Source: CAIQJJ01 sp964606085
Lineage (GTDB): Bacteria; Chloroflexota; Anaerolineae; Anaerolineales; UBA4823
Reading direction: 5' to 3'
Length of the DNA stretch: 14,385 nucleotides
Assembly (NCBI GenBank): GCA_964606085.1
Contig: CAZSFD010000107.1
Location: 1 to 14,385 of the forward strand
Every line of letters starts with the position of its first letter. Positions within the stretch are counted from its first letter, which is position 1. Below the pieces are notes generated by a model, which was not told where the DNA came from, ran no database searches, and worked only from the letters and a program-made list of their open reading frames with translations. Below are positions 13,277-14,385 of the stretch, one piece after another. Position numbers and translations under genes: made by a program.

Positions 13277-14068
13277 ATGATTACCTCCACGCACAACCCC
13301 AAAATCCAATCCGTCCGCCGCCTCCTGAGCCAGCCCAAGGCTCGCCGGGAGGCGCGTGCTTTTGTTGTCGAAGGTGTGCGGTTGACCGAAGAAGCCCTGC
13401 AAGCCGGGTGGGCATTTCAACAGGTGTTATGGAGCGACGAACTGGGCCAGCGCGGCCGCGCAATTCTGGCGCACATCGCTGAGGCGGGTATCCCCTGTGA
13501 ACAGGTGGATGCTGCTATCCTGCAATCGGCCAGCGACACGCAAAGCCCGCAGGGCATCCTGGCAATCGTCGAGATGACGTGGCTGCCCCTGCCACCCGCT
13601 CCTGACTTTCTGCTCGTTCTCGATGCCCTGCGCGACCCCGGCAACCTGGGGACGATTTTGCGCACCGCCAGCGCCGCCGGCGTGCAAGGCGTATTGCTCT
13701 CGCCCGGCTGCGCCGACCCCTTCAACCCAAAGGTGGTGCGCTCGGCGATGGGCGCGCACTTTCATCTGCCCATCTGCACGCTCTCCTGGTCGAATATTGC
13801 CGAAATCATCGCCGCTATGCCCACCTATCTCACCGATGCTGCCGGGGCATGGAACTATACCCAGGCCGATTTTCGCGCCCCATTGGCGCTGATCATTGGC
13901 AGTGAAGCCGAAGGCGCAGGCCAGGAGGCCCGTCAACTGGCGCAGCAACGCCTGGCCATTCCCATGCCCGGCCACGCCGACTCGCTCAACGCTGCCATGG
14001 CTGCCGCCATTCTCCTGTTTGAAGTTGTCAGACAGAGAGGGGCGAGCGGAGAAAAAAGCTCAGTATAA
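13277..14068 (+). CDS. SpoU/TrmH-family RNA 2'-O-methyltransferase
   Basis: A SPOUT enzyme that should use S-adenosylmethionine to methylate a ribose 2'-OH in rRNA or tRNA. The 263-residue protein has the N-terminal substrate-binding domain (ITSTHNPKIQSVRRL, FVVEGVRL). The knotted domain has motif 1 DPGNLGTILRTASAAG (120-135, with Asn123 and Arg129). Motif 2 is LIIGSEAEG (205-213), and motif 3 is IPMPGHADSLNAAMAAAILL (228-247, with Asn238). It resembles RlmB-like enzymes, but the target is unknown. It starts at the ATG at 13277, 42 bases after pyrH, with no visible Shine-Dalgarno. Its stop codon lies within the -10 box of the next gene. Confidence 0.92.
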   Translation: MITSTHNPKIQSVRRLLSQPKARREARAFVVEGVRLTEEALQAGWAFQQVLWSDELGQRGRAILAHIAEAGIPCEQVDAAILQSASDTQSPQGILAIVEMTWLPLPPAPDFLLVLDALRDPGNLGTILRTASAAGVQGVLLSPGCADPFNPKVVRSAMGAHFHLPICTLSWSNIAEIIAAMPTYLTDAAGAWNYTQADFRAPLALIIGSEAEGAGQEARQLAQQRLAIPMPGHADSLNAAMAAAILLFEVVRQRGASGEKSSV

Positions 14069-14069
14069 T
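14064..14069 (+). promoter_or_regulatory. -10 box of the DUF711-family gene
   Basis: A perfect TATAAT spans the stop codon of the upstream methyltransferase. No good -35 is found at 16-18 bases upstream. The start is predicted near 14076, about 39 nt before the ATG at 14115. Confidence 0.4.
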
Positions 14070-14114
14070 TTGGGCTACGATAAACTCTCCTTTCTCGCCT
14101 ACCCCACTCATCAC

Positions 14115-14385
14115 ATGAAAATTCGCTCCATCACCTGTTTCCTCCCCCAGGCAGCCCCGGCTATGCTGGATACGGTAGCTGAACTCAACCGCCGCGCCCG
14201 CCAGGAATTTGCCGCCGCCGGATACGACGTGCAAACCTCGCGCCTGGCAACCAGCCCCTTCCCGCGCTGGCTGCCCAGCCTCGATGAAGCAGCCGCCATC
14301 CAGTTTGCTTGCCAGCTCGAAGCGGTTGCCGCCGCCCGTGGCTTCGACTACCTGTCCATCGGCCCGGCCTTGCCCGATCTTCCCG
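14115..14385 (+). CDS. DUF711-family protein, 3' end outside the window
   Basis: Ninety codons are present and open to the edge. The protein begins MKIRSITCFLP, followed by VQTSRLATSPFPRWLP at about residues 39-54 and a FDYLSIGPAL stretch near the end. This pattern matches the start of DUF711 (UPF0210-like) proteins, whose function is not settled. No signal peptide is seen. There is no clear Shine-Dalgarno before the ATG at 14115. The gene looks intact so far, and its own -10 box lies upstream. Family assignment is from memory of the conserved N-terminus. Confidence 0.75.
   Translation, partial: MKIRSITCFLPQAAPAMLDTVAELNRRARQEFAAAGYDVQTSRLATSPFPRWLPSLDEAAAIQFACQLEAVAAARGFDYLSIGPALPDLP

Noticed and set aside
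1..14385. Defence island, prophage, toxin-antitoxin or biosynthetic cluster
   Set aside because: All genes but the two lipoproteins, the leftmost fragment and the DUF711 gene belong to well-known families, and none of those four shows features of such systems.

Overview
The window looks like chromosomal core-gene DNA from a Chloroflexota bacterium, most likely an Anaerolineae-type lineage. This is inferred from the gene families, not from a search. The clues are GC-rich DNA, two lipoproteins with long Pro/Thr linkers of 'TPTP' type, an NBR1-Ig-like domain, a 7TM histidine kinase, a short EF-Ts, and mixed use of Shine-Dalgarno and apparently leaderless starts. I see no phage, insertion sequence, CRISPR array or tRNA, and no clear novel defence or mobile system. 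The interest lies in regulatory and structural DNA between otherwise recognisable genes.

Layout. 1-690: the very start of an unidentified minus-strand gene (1-44) with an extended -10 promoter, a nested hairpin, then rplI (L9, minus). 690-826: back-to-back promoters for rplI and trmD. 826-2275 (+): trmD overlapping an RluA-type pseudouridine synthase, with an inverted GC-rich repeat tract across the junction. 2321-5684 (+): a 613-residue lipoprotein, lspA (lipoprotein signal peptidase) and rluD, the last two overlapping. A perfect 15-bp palindrome lies in the convergent gap. 5752-8279 (-): a sensor kinase and a receiver-only response regulator with overlapping stop and start. 8363-8899 (-): a small NBR1-Ig-like lipoprotein. 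8971-10386 (-): a polyprenyl-phosphate sugar-1-phosphate transferase that starts exopolysaccharide synthesis, ending in an intrinsic terminator and starting behind a strong promoter with a perfect 20-bp dyad at its start site. 10387-10850: a 464-bp divergent regulatory region, including an rpsB leader of about 225 nt with several hairpins. 10851-13234 (+): rpsB, tsf and pyrH, separated by two intrinsic terminators. 13277-14068 (+): a SpoU-family RNA methyltransferase. 14115-14385 (+): the start of a DUF711-family gene cut by the window edge.

How the genes work together. Most belong to translation: ribosomal proteins L9 and S2, EF-Ts, and four RNA-modifying enzymes (TrmD, two RluA-family synthases, one SpoU methyltransferase). 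The second theme is the cell envelope: two lipoproteins, the peptidase that matures lipoproteins, a membrane sensor kinase with its regulator, and an exopolysaccharide-initiating transferase. PyrH supplies UDP for both RNA and sugar-nucleotide synthesis.
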